Source: Butyrivibrio proteoclasticus
Lineage (GTDB): Bacteria; Bacillota; Clostridia; Lachnospirales; Lachnospiraceae
NCBI RefSeq assembly: GCF_900115735.1
Contig: NZ_FOXO01000015.1
Coordinates: forward strand, 1-64,000
DNA: 64,000 nucleotides
Reading direction: 5' to 3'
Part shown: positions 36,450 through 44,756 of the stretch, piece after piece
Layout: each line of letters starts with the position of its first letter
Numbering within the stretch: position 1 is the first letter of the stretch
The notes under the pieces: model-generated
Database searches by the model: none
Told to the model about the DNA's origin: nothing
Seen by the model: the letters and a program-made list of their open reading frames with translations, nothing else
Program-made: the position numbers and the translations under genes

Positions 36450-37676
36450 TTAGTTGTTGGCAATTCTAAGAATATCGTACTTGGATGGGATTTCAGAAAG
36501 CTCAAGGTCAATGATCTGCTGAGGATGTGGACAAGAATCAACACTCTCACCATCTTCAGTGTACATAGCCTTTACAGTGGCCTTTACATCTGTTCCATCC
36601 GGTTTCATTATCTCGATCTCATCACCGACAGAGAACTTGTTTCTCTGCTCGATGCGGGCAAGTCCCTTATCATTAACATCGTTAACAATTCCAAGATAGA
36701 TATACTCGTTAACATAAGTATTGCTATCGTAAATCTGAGCTTCATCACTTGGTTTTCCAAAATAGAAGCCTGTCGTGAACTGTCTGTAAGTACATCTTGA
36801 GATCTGATCAAGGTACCATGGCATGTTAGCTCTGTATTTTTCTTCTGACTCAAAATAGTCATCAATAGCTTTTCTATAGGTTCTGGCAACAGTAGCAACA
36901 TAGAGGGCTGTCTTCATACGGCCTTCAATCTTACAGCTGTCAACTCTGGCGTCAATGAGCTCCGGAATATGCTCGATCATGCACAGATCCTTTGAGTTAA
37001 AGATATATGTTCCTCTCTCATTTTCATAGACAGGAAGGTACTCGCCGGGTCTTTTCTCCTCAACAACAGCGTATTTCCATCTGCATGGATGTGTACATGC
37101 ACCCTTGTTGGCATCTCTGCCAGTGAAATAATTAGACAAAAGACATCTGCCTGAGTATGAAATGCACATAGCGCCATGGATAAAGCACTCCATCTCCAAA
37201 TCTTCAGGGATTCTGTCTGTTATCTCTTTTATCTCTCTAAGCGAAAGCTCTCTTGCGGCAACTACTCTCTTTGCTCCAAGATCATGCCAAAAATTATAAG
37301 TCTCATAATTGGTGTTATTAGCCTGTGTAGATACATGGATATCTATTTCAGGGCAGATTTTTCTGGCCTTCATGAAAATTCCGGGATCTGCGATTATAAG
37401 AGCATCCGGTCCTATTTCTTTTAACTCGTGAAGGTACTTATCCACACCATCAAGATCATAGTTGTGTGCAAGGATATTTACTGTTACATGAACCTTTACG
37501 CCATGTTCATGCGCAAATTCAATTCCTTCTTTCATCTCTTCAGGGCTGAAGTTTTTAGCTTTTGCTCTAAGACCAAAAGCATCGCCTCCGATGTATACAG
37601 CATCTGCGCCAAACATAACAGCTGTTTTTAATACTTCAAGGCTACTTGCCGGAATAAGAAGTTCTGGTTTCTTCAT
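36450..37676 (-). CDS. U32-family protein, TrhP-like tRNA hydroxylation enzyme
   Basis: 408 residues. N-terminal KPELLIPASS, TIM-barrel U32 domain, and the signature CFIHGAMCISYSGRCLLSN, then CTHPCRW, which supplies Cys residues for a possible Fe-S cluster. A C-terminal barrel follows. Known: U32 relatives of E. coli TrhP/YegQ and Bacillus YrrN/YrrO make 5-hydroxyuridine at tRNA position 34. The O-methyltransferase gene just upstream (TrmR-like) catalyses the next step, supporting this. Annotation as a peptidase is probably wrong. Confidence 0.85.
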   Translation of the reverse strand: MKKPELLIPASSLEVLKTAVMFGADAVYIGGDAFGLRAKAKNFSPEEMKEGIEFAHEHGVKVHVTVNILAHNYDLDGVDKYLHELKEIGPDALIIADPGIFMKARKICPEIDIHVSTQANNTNYETYNFWHDLGAKRVVAARELSLREIKEITDRIPEDLEMECFIHGAMCISYSGRCLLSNYFTGRDANKGACTHPCRWKYAVVEEKRPGEYLPVYENERGTYIFNSKDLCMIEHIPELIDARVDSCKIEGRMKTALYVATVARTYRKAIDDYFESEEKYRANMPWYLDQISRCTYRQFTTGFYFGKPSDEAQIYDSNTYVNEYIYLGIVNDVNDKGLARIEQRNKFSVGDEIEIMKPDGTDVKATVKAMYTEDGESVDSCPHPQQIIDLELSEIPSKYDILRIANN

Positions 37677-37721
37677 AATTCTTTCTCCTAAACTAACTTG
37701 GGTTTACTGTTGGCTCCTCAT

Positions 37722-38363
37722 TTAGAGTTTTACAGAAAGTGTCATTCCATCTCCAACAGTAAGTATAACTGTGTTCAACATATCATTGTGTTTTAGTTCA
37801 TAAAGGTACTCACGCATTCGTGCATGAATGGTTCTGTCCCTTCTTGTCACTGCAAATCTGGACTCAATCACATCTCCGTCCTGAAGGCAGTTATCTGACA
37901 CCAAAAGTCCTCCTTTATTAAGGATTCTCAGGCAGTCCGGTAAAAAATTTATATATTGGCCTTTTGCCGCATCCATAAAAATAAAATCATACCCTGGTTG
38001 GAGAGCTTTCAATATTTCTGTCGCATCACCTTCCAAAAGTGTGATTTTATTATCTCTGTCGTACTTTATAAAGTTTTCTCTGGCAACAGGTATTCTCTTT
38101 TCGTATTTCTCTATTGTTGTAATCTTAGTCTCAGGGCTGCTGTACTCAGCCATCAAAAGAGCTGAGAAACCGGTGGCAGCTCCCACTTCCAAAATGTTTA
38201 AGGGCTTTGACTGAACCATTAAAAATTTCAGAAGGGCCTGCGTATCCTTTCGAACAATCGGTACATCCTGCTGCTTGGCAATTATTTCAAGTTCATCAAG
38301 GTAGGGTTCATTTCCCCTGTCCAAAGAATTGATAAATGCTTTAATTCTGTCCTGTTCAACCAC
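37722..38363 (-). CDS. trmR: TrmR-like tRNA 5-hydroxyuridine O-methyltransferase
   Basis: 213 residues with a GTG start. SAM-binding LEVGAATGFSALLMAEY, acidic TTIEKYEK, FIFMDAAKGQYINF with the metal/catalytic Asp, and DNCLQDG. Matches the YrrM/TrmR group of class I methyltransferases. Known: methylates ho5U34 to mo5U34 in tRNA. It overlaps the MltG-like gene by 8 nt and is 45 nt before the U32 gene, as in Bacillus yrrL-yrrM-yrrN. Other O-methyltransferase substrates cannot be excluded. Confidence 0.85.
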   Translation of the reverse strand: MVEQDRIKAFINSLDRGNEPYLDELEIIAKQQDVPIVRKDTQALLKFLMVQSKPLNILEVGAATGFSALLMAEYSSPETKITTIEKYEKRIPVARENFIKYDRDNKITLLEGDATEILKALQPGYDFIFMDAAKGQYINFLPDCLRILNKGGLLVSDNCLQDGDVIESRFAVTRRDRTIHARMREYLYELKHNDMLNTVILTVGDGMTLSVKL

Positions 38364-38823
38364 CGTTTACATCCTCTGAATTCTCTTCTGTTGCCTCTGA
38401 AGTCTCCTCCTCAGATGTCTCTTCCACAGATGCTTCTTTTGCTGAAGTCTCACCGCTCTTTTCTCCACCGGACATTACAGCGAGCATTTCCTCCGGAGTC
38501 ATTGTAGTACTAAGTTCATAAGTACCTGCTTTTTCCATCCCATGGTACTCAGAAAACATTTCCTGAAGTTTGAAAAGTGTCTTATCCGTTATAAGTCCTA
38601 CCCCAAACAGCTTTTCACCTATTTCTTTTGATGTATCGCCATCTTTAACAGTAACCGAAACCGTTCTTCCTGTCCCTGAAGAAACCGCTGTCTGATTAAA
38701 AATGTGGTATCCGTAGTCATATGCAACCTTTGCATATTTTACAATGAGCATTGCGACAAATATTATGAAAACAACTTTAACAATCGTATCAAGCAGTCCC
38801 AAAAACATCTTTTTAGCATTCAT
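38356..38823 (-). CDS. Short MltG-like protein without the catalytic domain
   Basis: 155 residues from ATG 38823 (AAGGGG upstream). One membrane anchor (about 10-32), then a LysM-like MltG subdomain (VKDGDTSKEIGEKLFGVGLI; AGTYELSTTMTPEEMLAVMSGG), and a Ser/Glu-rich tail. Typical MltG is about 340 residues and has a YceG catalytic domain with an essential Glu; that half is missing. It therefore probably cannot cut glycan and may be a scaffold or bind MltG partners (inference). It occupies the same locus as Bacillus yrrL. Confidence 0.82.
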   Translation of the reverse strand: MNAKKMFLGLLDTIVKVVFIIFVAMLIVKYAKVAYDYGYHIFNQTAVSSGTGRTVSVTVKDGDTSKEIGEKLFGVGLITDKTLFKLQEMFSEYHGMEKAGTYELSTTMTPEEMLAVMSGGEKSGETSAKEASVEETSEEETSEATEENSEDVNGG

Positions 38824-38847
38824 AAAAAGCATTCCCCTTAGAAGGCA

Positions 38848-40527
38848 TCAGTCATTTGTAGACATGATAATTGGCATTATCATAGGTCTTCTCTTTGTCT
38901 TCTTCCAAATATAATCACTCAAAACATCTTTGACAATATTTTTAAGTTTATTCCAATCATAAATGCCTTTATCAAGTGCACTTATAAGCTCGTCATATAC
39001 GAGATCTGTAGCATCATCAATAAGCTTATCTGACTCCCTGACATAAACAAAACCTCTCGAAACGATGCTCGGTCCTGATGTCAGTTGGCCACTTTCCTGG
39101 TCGATTCCAAATACAACGATGACAATACCATCTTCTGCAAGGTGCTGTCTATCCCTAAGGACTACATTTCCTACGTCTCCAACCCCAAGTCCGTCAACAA
39201 GGATTGCTCCCACCGGAACTTTCCCTTTAACTTTAGCGCTGTTTTCATCAAGTTCAAGCACATCTCCTGAAGTTAAGATAAATACGTTTTCCTTTGGAAT
39301 TCCCAAGTCCTTGGCAATATTACTCTGAGCAATGAGGTGTCTGTACTCACCATGAACAGGAATAGCATATTTAGGCTTAACAAGTGTATAAATAAGCTTT
39401 ATATCTTCCTGACAAGCATGTCCTGAAACATGAACATCCTGAAAGATAACATCAGCGCCTTTCATCTGAAGTTCGTTAATAATATTTGTAACTGCCTTCT
39501 CATTGCCGGGAATCGGGTGGGATGAGAAAATAACCGTATCCCCCTTACCTATTGTTATCTTGCGGTGCTGATTGCTGGCCATTCTGCTGAGAGCGGCCAT
39601 ACTTTCACCCTGGCTGCCTGTAGTAATGATAACAGTTTTGTTTTCAGGATAATTTTTAAGCTGGTCAATATCTATAAGAGTATTCTCAGGAATCTTGATA
39701 CACTCAAGTTTCTGGGCAATATCAATTATGCTTACCATACTTCGGCCTTCAACTACAACTTTTCTACCACACTTGTGAGCTGTATTTATGATCTGTTGAA
39801 CTCTGTCAACATTGGAGGCAAAGGTAGCTACTATGATCCTGGAATTCTCATGTTCCTCAAAGAGAGAATCAAGAGCTCTTCCTACAGTTTTTTCTGATGC
39901 AGTAAAGCCAGGTCTCTCAGCGTTTGTTGAATCGCACATAAGCGCCAAAACGCCTTTTTTACCAATCTCTGCAAATCTCTGCAGATCAATGGGATCTCCA
40001 AATACAGGTGTGTAGTCAACCTTGAAGTCACCTGTGTGAACCACAGTTCCTGCAGGTGAATAAATTGCAAGGGCAGCCGCATCAACTATAGAATGGTTGG
40101 TTCTGATAAACTCAACTCTGAACTGTCCAAGATTTATGGATTGTCCGAATTTAACAACTTTTCTTCTAGTCTTTTTAAGGAGACCGTGTTCCTCAAGCTT
40201 ATGCTCAATAATTCCCATTGTAAGGCGTGTTGCATAGATTGGAACATTAAGCTCATGTAAAACATAAGGAAGCGCACCGATATGATCCTCATGTCCATGA
40301 GTTATAACAAAACCTTTTACCTTGTCTATATTCTCCTGCAAATATGTAATATCAGGAATCACAAGATCGATTCCGAGCATGTCATCATCAGGAAATGACA
40401 GTCCGCAATCCACTACAATAATACTGTCTTCATACCTGAAGGCAGTGATGTTCATTCCAATCTGCTCAAGACCACCCATAGGAATGATTTGCAGCTTGGA
40501 CGCATTTTCAATTTTCTTTTTACTCAA
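38848..40527 (-). CDS. Ribonuclease J
   Basis: 559 residues. Metallo-beta-lactamase motif THGHEDHIGALP (His77, His79, Asp81, His82), beta-CASP region (VHGEYRHL; SSHPIPGNE) and C-terminal domain. The start is TTG 40527 with GGAGG at good spacing. Known: 5' exonuclease/endonuclease for mRNA decay and rRNA processing. It is inserted between DUF1292 and mltG, a place where Bacillus has no RNase J gene. J1 versus J2 identity is not decided. Confidence 0.92.
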   Translation of the reverse strand: MSKKKIENASKLQIIPMGGLEQIGMNITAFRYEDSIIVVDCGLSFPDDDMLGIDLVIPDITYLQENIDKVKGFVITHGHEDHIGALPYVLHELNVPIYATRLTMGIIEHKLEEHGLLKKTRRKVVKFGQSINLGQFRVEFIRTNHSIVDAAALAIYSPAGTVVHTGDFKVDYTPVFGDPIDLQRFAEIGKKGVLALMCDSTNAERPGFTASEKTVGRALDSLFEEHENSRIIVATFASNVDRVQQIINTAHKCGRKVVVEGRSMVSIIDIAQKLECIKIPENTLIDIDQLKNYPENKTVIITTGSQGESMAALSRMASNQHRKITIGKGDTVIFSSHPIPGNEKAVTNIINELQMKGADVIFQDVHVSGHACQEDIKLIYTLVKPKYAIPVHGEYRHLIAQSNIAKDLGIPKENVFILTSGDVLELDENSAKVKGKVPVGAILVDGLGVGDVGNVVLRDRQHLAEDGIVIVVFGIDQESGQLTSGPSIVSRGFVYVRESDKLIDDATDLVYDELISALDKGIYDWNKLKNIVKDVLSDYIWKKTKRRPMIMPIIMSTND

Positions 40528-40586
40528 ATTAAATCCTCCATTTATATTGGCGGATAAACAGAACCTGCTATCAACTATGCTCCCCG

Positions 40587-40850
40587 TTAGATATCAAGAT
40601 CTATTCCATCCTCAGAAAGCAGCTTACGAAAAACACCTGCAACTGCATCCAGTTCCAGATCGTCGTCCACTATTACATAAACTGCTTCTTCATCTTTAAT
40701 ATCGGAGTCGTCGCGTAAAATAAGCGCTTCTCCGTCACCATCTTCTTCATCTGTTACAAGCAGGTAGGTCTTGCCTCCAAGGCTTGTCTGTTCAAGGCAG
40801 TAGAACTCTACTGCTTCTTCCCCATCGGGACTAAAAATTATTTTTTCCAA
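40587..40850 (-). CDS. DUF1292 protein (YrzB-like)
   Basis: 87 residues, very acidic. The sequence KIIFSPDGEEAVEFYCLEQTS and GKTYLLVTDEEDGDGEALIL are the DUF1292 pattern. The start is TTG 40850, 2 nt after ruvX ends. Known: conserved between ruvX and mltG in Firmicutes; function unknown. Complete length for the family. Confidence 0.88.
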   Translation of the reverse strand: MEKIIFSPDGEEAVEFYCLEQTSLGGKTYLLVTDEEDGDGEALILRDDSDIKDEEAVYVIVDDDLELDAVAGVFRKLLSEDGIDLDI

Positions 40851-40852
40851 TA

Positions 40853-41284
40853 TTATTCACCATTTGTTTTGCTGTTATCAAGATAATCCTGAAGGATTAC
40901 CTGCGCTGCTATCATATCTACGTACTCTTTTCGCTCACGGCCTCTTATACCGGCTTCATCCATTATCTCATCAGCCTCAACAGTCGTAAGTCTCTCATCC
41001 CACATAATAACAGGGATACCACATCTTCTCTCTATTTTGTCTTTGAATTCAAGACACAACTCAGAGCGCACAGAGGGAGTCTGATCCATGTTAACAGGGA
41101 GTCCAAGAACTATCTTCTCCACCTTAAACTCCTCTATAAGCTCCTCAATGCGCGCTAGCGTTCTTCTTAATTTGTTTTCTTCTTTTCTACGGATTATCTC
41201 CTTGGCACCTGCAGTCAATAAGAGCTCATCGCTGAGCGCCACACCAACAGTCTTGGAACCGTAGTCAAGACCCATTATTCGCAT
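40853..41284 (-). CDS. ruvX: RuvX/YqgF RNase H-like protein
   Basis: 143 residues. MRIMGLDYGSKTVGVALSDE carries the first Asp of the RNase H fold; VLGLPVNMD and WDERLTT follow, and the last Asp is in YVDMIAAQ. Known: putative Holliday-junction resolvase or 16S rRNA 5' end processing nuclease. It lies between ireB (20 nt) and DUF1292. Confidence 0.93.
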   Translation of the reverse strand: MRIMGLDYGSKTVGVALSDELLLTAGAKEIIRRKEENKLRRTLARIEELIEEFKVEKIVLGLPVNMDQTPSVRSELCLEFKDKIERRCGIPVIMWDERLTTVEADEIMDEAGIRGRERKEYVDMIAAQVILQDYLDNSKTNGE

Positions 41285-41304
41285 ATATTACTTCCAATAA
41301 AAAA

Positions 41305-41580
41305 TTATTTACTTGCCCAATTATTACTCTTGATATACTCGGTAAGCATTTCTTCAACAAGTTCATCACGTTCAACCTTCATGATGAGACTTCTTGCCCC
41401 CTTATGGCTGGTAATGTAAGTAGGATCACCAGACATAATGTATCCTACAATCTGGTTAACCGGATTGTATCCCTTTTCGAGGAGAGCATCATAAACAACA
41501 GAAAGAACTTTCTTAACCCCTGTCTCAGGCTCAACTTCTACTTTAAAAAATTGGGTGTTTCCTAAATCCTGATCTGCCAT
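41305..41580 (-). CDS. ireB: IreB-family regulatory phosphoprotein
   Basis: 91 residues from ATG 41580 (GGAGAAGG upstream). Conserved [20 protein letters not shown] and [11 protein letters not shown]. Known: IreB is phosphorylated by the IreK kinase in Enterococcus and tunes cephalosporin resistance; the DUF965 family heads the ruvX-mltG cluster in Firmicutes. N-terminal Thr residues are the phospho-sites in Enterococcus; here Thr9 is a candidate. The kinase at 23651 could act on it, but no evidence in the sequence says so. Confidence 0.9.
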   Translation of the reverse strand: MADQDLGNTQFFKVEVEPETGVKKVLSVVYDALLEKGYNPVNQIVGYIMSGDPTYITSHKGARSLIMKVERDELVEEMLTEYIKSNNWASK

Positions 41581-41679
41581 AAACCTTCTCCGTTCTTGGA
41601 ATATTAGGATATTCCTCATATTTTCAAAGGTCTTAATAAATTAAGACACTTTCACATTATTAATATTACACTAACAAAA

Positions 41680-43032
41680 TCAAATAAGCAATGTATCCGC
41701 ATTTATAAAGGCTGATGGAGAAACTGTAGTTATTTCTCCTGAATGCGCCCCATACTTTTCTATTTCATTTTCCGGAACTGCAACGCGCACATATCTGTCA
41801 GTATGGCCTATCATGTAACGCCTTCCCTTTATCTCTTCTTCATCTTCCCAAAGAACACTAAGCTTTTCTCCAATAAAGATGTTACGATAACATTCTGCCT
41901 GCTTTCTTGTCAAGTGGAGGAGAATTTCGCTTCTTGCAGTCTTTTCTTTATCTGTAAGCTGCTCCTTCATTCCTGCAGCAACAGTGCCTTTCCTGGGAGA
42001 ATACTTAAACACGTGCATTTCATAAAAGTCTATATCTGTTACAAACTTCCTGCACTCTTCAAACTCTTCCTCAGTCTCGCCAGGGAATCCGACAATAACA
42101 TCAGTTGTAATGGCCGGTCTGTCAAAAACCTGCCTGAGTATCTTTACACTTTCTTTAAAGTCTGCAGCCGTGTAGTGTCTGTTCATGCGCTTAAGGACTG
42201 AATCGCATCCACTCTGAAGTGACAAATGGAAGTGTGGACAGAGCTTAGAAACAGCTGCAAGCCTCTTGGCATTTTCTTCGGTGATGATCCTTGGCTCAAG
42301 AGAGCTTAAACGGATTCTTTCGATGCCTGCGATATCAGCAATCTGCTCTACAAGTTCAATAAGCTGAGGCTTTCCAAAATCCACTCCATAAGAACTAGTA
42401 TGGATACCTGTCAGCACTACTTCCTTGCAGCCGGATACCACAAGGCCTTTTATTTCAGCAAGAATATCCTTCATCTCACGGCTTCTTACTCTTCCTCTTG
42501 CATAAGGGATTACACAATATGAACAGAATTGATTGCATCCATCCTGAATCTTGATATAGGCTCTTGTATGCTCAGGCATCTGCGTAAGAGTCATGTTCTC
42601 ATATTCATGTGTGTTATTGATATCAATGATAGAGTGGCCATTTAATGTCTTGTCATACGTATCATTTCTAGCTTCCAGAAATTCATTAAGAATATCGACA
42701 ATCTCTGATTTTTTATTGTTTCCAACTGCCAGATCAATGCACTCATCTTTGTTAACGCCATCAATTCCTGTTTCAACATAACAACCTACAGCAACAACTA
42801 TAGCATCAGGATTTTCTTTTTTTGCTCTATGAAGCATCTGCCTTGATTTTCTGTCCGCAATGTTAGTAACTGTGCATGTATTGATAATATAGACCTCTGC
42901 CTTTTCATCAAAAGGTACTATTTCAGCACCATTTTCCCTGAGTTTCTGACTCATTACATCCATTTCATAGCTATTTACTTTACATCCAAGATTGTGAAGT
43001 GCAATTCTTAATCCATTAACGTTATTTTGCAT
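41680..43032 (-). CDS. mtaB: tRNA t6A37 methylthiotransferase MtaB
   Basis: 450 residues from ATG 43032. An N-terminal MTTase domain (LHNLGCKVNSYE; NTCTVTN), radical-SAM motif GCNQFCSYC with RGRVRSR, and a C-terminal TRAM-like part. Known: forms ms2t6A at position 37 of ANN-decoding tRNAs. In Bacillus it follows rsmE in the dnaK cluster; here nifS, thiI and a plus-strand HPr-like gene stand between. Ribosome site is weak (AGAAAGAAA), and a dyad of overlapping -35 boxes lies in the divergent gap. Confidence 0.9.
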   Translation of the reverse strand: MQNNVNGLRIALHNLGCKVNSYEMDVMSQKLRENGAEIVPFDEKAEVYIINTCTVTNIADRKSRQMLHRAKKENPDAIVVAVGCYVETGIDGVNKDECIDLAVGNNKKSEIVDILNEFLEARNDTYDKTLNGHSIIDINNTHEYENMTLTQMPEHTRAYIKIQDGCNQFCSYCVIPYARGRVRSREMKDILAEIKGLVVSGCKEVVLTGIHTSSYGVDFGKPQLIELVEQIADIAGIERIRLSSLEPRIITEENAKRLAAVSKLCPHFHLSLQSGCDSVLKRMNRHYTAADFKESVKILRQVFDRPAITTDVIVGFPGETEEEFEECRKFVTDIDFYEMHVFKYSPRKGTVAAGMKEQLTDKEKTARSEILLHLTRKQAECYRNIFIGEKLSVLWEDEEEIKGRRYMIGHTDRYVRVAVPENEIEKYGAHSGEITTVSPSAFINADTLLI

Positions 43033-43069
43033 ATTAAAATTTCTTTCTAATTTTGTTTTTGTCAAGTCA

Positions 43070-43098
43070 TTGACTTTTGCTGTTACTGCGTTTACTAT
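43070..43098 (+). promoter_or_regulatory. Sigma-A promoter for the HPr-like gene
   Basis: TTGACT (43070-43075), 17-nt spacer, TACTAT (43093-43098). The -35 forms part of a dyad GTCAA-GTCA-TTGAC whose other arm provides a TTGACA on the minus strand toward mtaB. Confidence 0.65.
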
Positions 43099-43124
43099 AA
43101 AGAAAAGAAGGAGGTATTTGCGCA

Positions 43125-43355
43125 ATGAAGACCGTAAAAATTTCTTTAAATTCTATCGATAAGGTTAAGTCTTTCGTAAACGATATTACGAAGTTCGATT
43201 ATGACTTCGACCTCGTTTCAGGAAGATACGTTATCGATGCAAAGTCTATTATGGGTATTTTCTCACTTGATCTTTCAAAGCCTATCGATCTTAATATCCA
43301 TGCAGAAGACGGCGCAGATGAGGTTCTCGAAGTACTGAAGCCTTACATGATCTAA
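43125..43355 (+). CDS. HPr-fold protein lacking the phosphocarrier His (Crh-like)
   Basis: 76 residues with a GGAGG ribosome site. The C-terminal half keeps an HPr regulatory-serine motif, KSIMGIFSLDLS, with Ser41, and a normal end (ADEVLEVLKPYM). The N-terminal active-site loop is replaced: residue 15 is Lys and no His occurs at that place (NSIDKVKSFVND). This resembles Bacillus Crh, which has Gln at 15 and serves as a CcpA corepressor after Ser phosphorylation. Known from family; the role here is inference. It is monocistronic, with its own promoter and terminator. Confidence 0.82.
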   Translation: MKTVKISLNSIDKVKSFVNDITKFDYDFDLVSGRYVIDAKSIMGIFSLDLSKPIDLNIHAEDGADEVLEVLKPYMI

Positions 43356-43389
43356 TCTTTCCGGATTAGATCTATTTAAAAGTTTATTC

Positions 43390-43423
43390 AAGACCATCTT
43401 AAACTTCGGTTTAAGATGGTCTT
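43390..43423 (+). terminator. Intrinsic terminator after the HPr-like gene
   Basis: Perfect 15-bp stem (AAGACCATCTTAAAC / GTTTAAGATGGTCTT) closed by a stable TTCG loop and followed by TTTTT. A smaller 9-bp dyad (43349-43372) covers the stop codon. Confidence 0.95.
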
Positions 43424-43435
43424 TTTGTGTAGAGC

Positions 43436-43535
43436 ACTTGCCGAGGTCATTTCGAGGCTAGTGCAAACCACTTCTGTGTACTTAGCAACGTCTTTTCGCG
43501 CTTAGTACAGCAGAAGTTTCTTCCTGCACTTGCCA
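43436..43535. repeat. Direct repeats and dyads after thiI
   Basis: A GCACTTGCCRAGGTYAT word occurs twice in the same orientation (around 43437 and 43518). Between them is a dyad ACTTCTG/CAGAAGT with inner TGTACT/AGTACA. This is the 3' end of the thiI transcript. No long T-run is seen, so it is not a simple terminator. Confidence 0.5.
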
Positions 43536-43538
43536 AGG

Positions 43539-44741
43539 TTATCTCTTAACTTCAATAACTTCATCAGTTTCAAGTGCCACTTTTACAAGCTCATCTATTT
43601 TTTCATTCAAAAGCTCTTCGTGTCTTCTGATGATATCAGCTCTTGGCTTTGTTACAGGGTGCTTAGCGACAAAAATAGTGCAGCAGTCTTCATAAGGAAG
43701 TATTGAAGTCTCGTATGCATCAATCTTATAGGAGATATCCACAATATCCTGTTTGTCAAAAGCGATAAGTGGTCTGTAAACAGGAATATCTGTTACGACT
43801 TCACCAGTGCAGATAAGGCTCTGCATTGTCTGTGAAGCAACCTGACCAATACTCTCACCTGTGATAAGTCCCATTGATCCAGACTCATTTGCAAGCATAT
43901 TAGCTATTCTCATCATGTATCTGCGCATGATGATAGTGAGCTCTTCGTGAGGGCATTTCTCATAAATGTACATCTGAATATCAGTAAAGTTGATAACATG
44001 AAGTTTTACTTTCCCTGTGTACTTAGCAATAACTCCTGCAAGATCAACAACCTTCTGTTTAGCTTTCTCACTTGTATATGGAGGCGCATTGAAATAAACT
44101 GCCTCAATTTCAACACCTCTTTTAGCAACCATGTAGCCTGCAACAGGTGAATCAATTCCTCCGGACAAAAGAAGCATCGCTTTACCTGCTGTTCCAATAG
44201 GCATTCCACCAGGTCCGGGTATTACTTCTGAGTAAATGTTGAGTTTTTCTCTGAGTTCTACATTTATAAGAATCTCCGGATCATGAACATCTACTGTCAT
44301 CTCATCATAGGCATCAAGAATTCTGGCTCCAAGTTCTGCAGCCATAGCCATTGAATCCATAGGATAACTCTTATCAACTCTTCTAACCTTCACCTTGAAG
44401 GTCTTGTGTTTGTCAGGATAAACTCCATCAATAAAGTCTATAACTGCCTTCGCAACACCATCCACATCCGGAAGATGATTCTCACTGTCTCTTGCTATAG
44501 ATACAGCAGGACAGATTCCTGTAATACCAAAAACAGTCTTCAAACTGTCAACTGTTTCGTTGAAGTCAAAATCCTGAGCGTCGATATACATTCTTCCCGC
44601 AACACGGGTAACATTGAATTTACCATCGCACTTTGAAAGAACTCTTCTTATCTGTTTAACTAAAGCTTCCTCGAAAACGTATCTGTTCTTACCTTTAACA
44701 CCAATTTCCGCGTACTTGATCACAAAAGCATGATACTGCAT
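43539..44741 (-). CDS. thiI: tRNA 4-thiouridine synthetase ThiI
   Basis: 400 residues. Ferredoxin-like and THUMP domains occupy about 1-170, then the PP-loop LLSGGIDSPVAGYMV and the AANH fold. The rhodanese domain of E. coli ThiI is absent, as in Bacillus. Known: activates U8 of tRNA with ATP and uses sulfur from a dedicated cysteine desulfurase. That enzyme is encoded 15 nt upstream. ATG has GAGGT at good spacing. Confidence 0.94.
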   Translation of the reverse strand: MQYHAFVIKYAEIGVKGKNRYVFEEALVKQIRRVLSKCDGKFNVTRVAGRMYIDAQDFDFNETVDSLKTVFGITGICPAVSIARDSENHLPDVDGVAKAVIDFIDGVYPDKHKTFKVKVRRVDKSYPMDSMAMAAELGARILDAYDEMTVDVHDPEILINVELREKLNIYSEVIPGPGGMPIGTAGKAMLLLSGGIDSPVAGYMVAKRGVEIEAVYFNAPPYTSEKAKQKVVDLAGVIAKYTGKVKLHVINFTDIQMYIYEKCPHEELTIIMRRYMMRIANMLANESGSMGLITGESIGQVASQTMQSLICTGEVVTDIPVYRPLIAFDKQDIVDISYKIDAYETSILPYEDCCTIFVAKHPVTKPRADIIRRHEELLNEKIDELVKVALETDEVIEVKR

Positions 44742-44756
44742 AAATACCTCTTTCTT

